Source: Aureibaculum algae
GTDB taxonomy: Bacteria; Bacteroidota; Bacteroidia; Flavobacteriales; Flavobacteriaceae
NCBI RefSeq assembly: GCF_006065315.1
Contig: NZ_CP040749.1
Location: forward strand, 620,001 to 684,000
DNA: 64,000 nucleotides
Reading direction: 5' to 3'
In this document: positions 63,520-64,000 of the stretch, in pieces
How the letters are laid out: each line of letters begins with the position of its first letter
Numbering within the stretch: position 1 is the first letter of the stretch
Program-made: the position numbers and the translations under genes
The notes under the pieces: model-generated
The model's input: the letters and a program-made list of their open reading frames with translations, nothing else
Told to the model about the DNA's origin: nothing
Databases searched by the model: none

Positions 63520-64000
63520 TTAATTATCATTTGATAATGAAAATGGTTTATCTTTTTTCTCAACACCTCTTGTTTTATTAGGGGTTGAACCCATTTTAAG
63601 ATTTAATGTCCCTCCAGAAATCAAATCCTGATAAGTAATATAGTTGCGTGTATAAGTTTTATTATTTAATTCTCCAGATTGGATGTATACGTTAGTTTTA
63701 GAATTCCTTTCTGAATTGATAACAAATGTTTTTCCATTTTCAAGATTTAAAGTTATTTTTTTAAAGACAGGACTTCCCATTACATATTCATTAGTTCCAG
63801 GGCATACACTATAAAATCCCATAGCACTTAATACATACCAAGATGATGTTTGTCCTTGATCTTCATCACCTGGATATCCATTTTCTGTAGAATTGTATAA
63901 TTTTTCCATAATTTCTCTGGTTTTTGCCTGAGCTTTCCATGGTTGTCCTGAATAATTATAAAGATATGGCATGTGTTGTATGGGTTGATTTCCATGCGCA
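63520..64000 (-). CDS. GH92 alpha-mannosidase-like protein 3 (5' end outside window)
   Basis: About 160 C-terminal residues are visible, starting inside HGNQPIQHMPYLYNY. GYPGDEDQGQTSSWYVLSAMGFYSVCPG matches protein 2, including the acidic pair. It ends with TRGVEKKDKPFSLSND, close to the end of protein 2 (KRGISKKDYPYSLSNE), so the two are recent paralogues. The gene continues beyond position 64000. Confidence 0.93.
   Translation of the reverse strand, partial: AHGNQPIQHMPYLYNYSGQPWKAQAKTREIMEKLYNSTENGYPGDEDQGQTSSWYVLSAMGFYSVCPGTNEYVMGSPVFKKITLNLENGKTFVINSERNSKTNVYIQSGELNNKTYTRNYITYQDLISGGTLNLKMGSTPNKTRGVEKKDKPFSLSNDN

Noticed and set aside
1..64000. CRISPR array, tRNA or rRNA genes
   Set aside because: No regularly spaced short repeats and no tRNA- or rRNA-like segments were seen.

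Overview
The window is low-GC DNA from a Bacteroidota chromosome, most likely a marine-type member of the Flavobacteriaceae. This is judged from the SusC/SusD pair, the Bacteroidetes Tra conjugation genes, TAnnTTTG-type -7 boxes, weak ribosome binding sites and the gene families present. No rRNA, tRNA or CRISPR array was seen.

Region 1 (1-28.9 kb) is an accessory region of small stress, redox and regulatory genes (SDR, NmrA/QorB, VOC, RidA, EVE, AraC, MarR, TetR, Fur, WYL). They are split into blocks by long palindromic boundary repeats ending in motifs such as CACAAC and GTTGTGTG, GTTGTAAGCC or GTTGTGGGC. Four IS110-family copies (two types) and one dead IS1182-like element sit inside these boundaries; an IS481 element lies beside one. 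Both IS110 types carry a conserved, foldable non-coding segment upstream of the transposase, the expected place for a bridge RNA. In one copy this segment is tandemly duplicated. The IS1182 transposase is broken at places marked by 14-nt CCCGA-N4-TCGGG hairpins.

Region 2 (29.1-38.2 kb) is a fragment of a Bacteroidetes conjugative element: a cell-wall amidase, then traE, F, G, I, J, K, M and N. traG has an in-frame stop, the amidase is frameshifted near its end, traL is not seen, and no relaxase, coupling protein or integrase lies in the window. A small membrane protein and a metzincin-like protein follow.

Region 3 (39.1-64 kb) is a polysaccharide utilisation locus for an alpha-mannose-rich glycan or glycoprotein. 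It holds SusC, SusD, a basic-secretory-protein metallopeptidase, a discoidin-domain lipoprotein, a CotH-kinase lipoprotein, two tandem LacI regulators, a divergent ROK-family protein, a PQQ-type dehydrogenase fused to cytochrome c, an interrupted DUF1080 protein and three GH92 alpha-mannosidases. A shared palindrome, TAAAWCGWTTTA, lies before susC, a GH92 gene and two other sites, and suggests one LacI regulon that ties the locus together.

Five protein genes carry a premature stop or frameshift that leaves most of the sequence intact, so the window is either decaying in several places or contains base-call errors.
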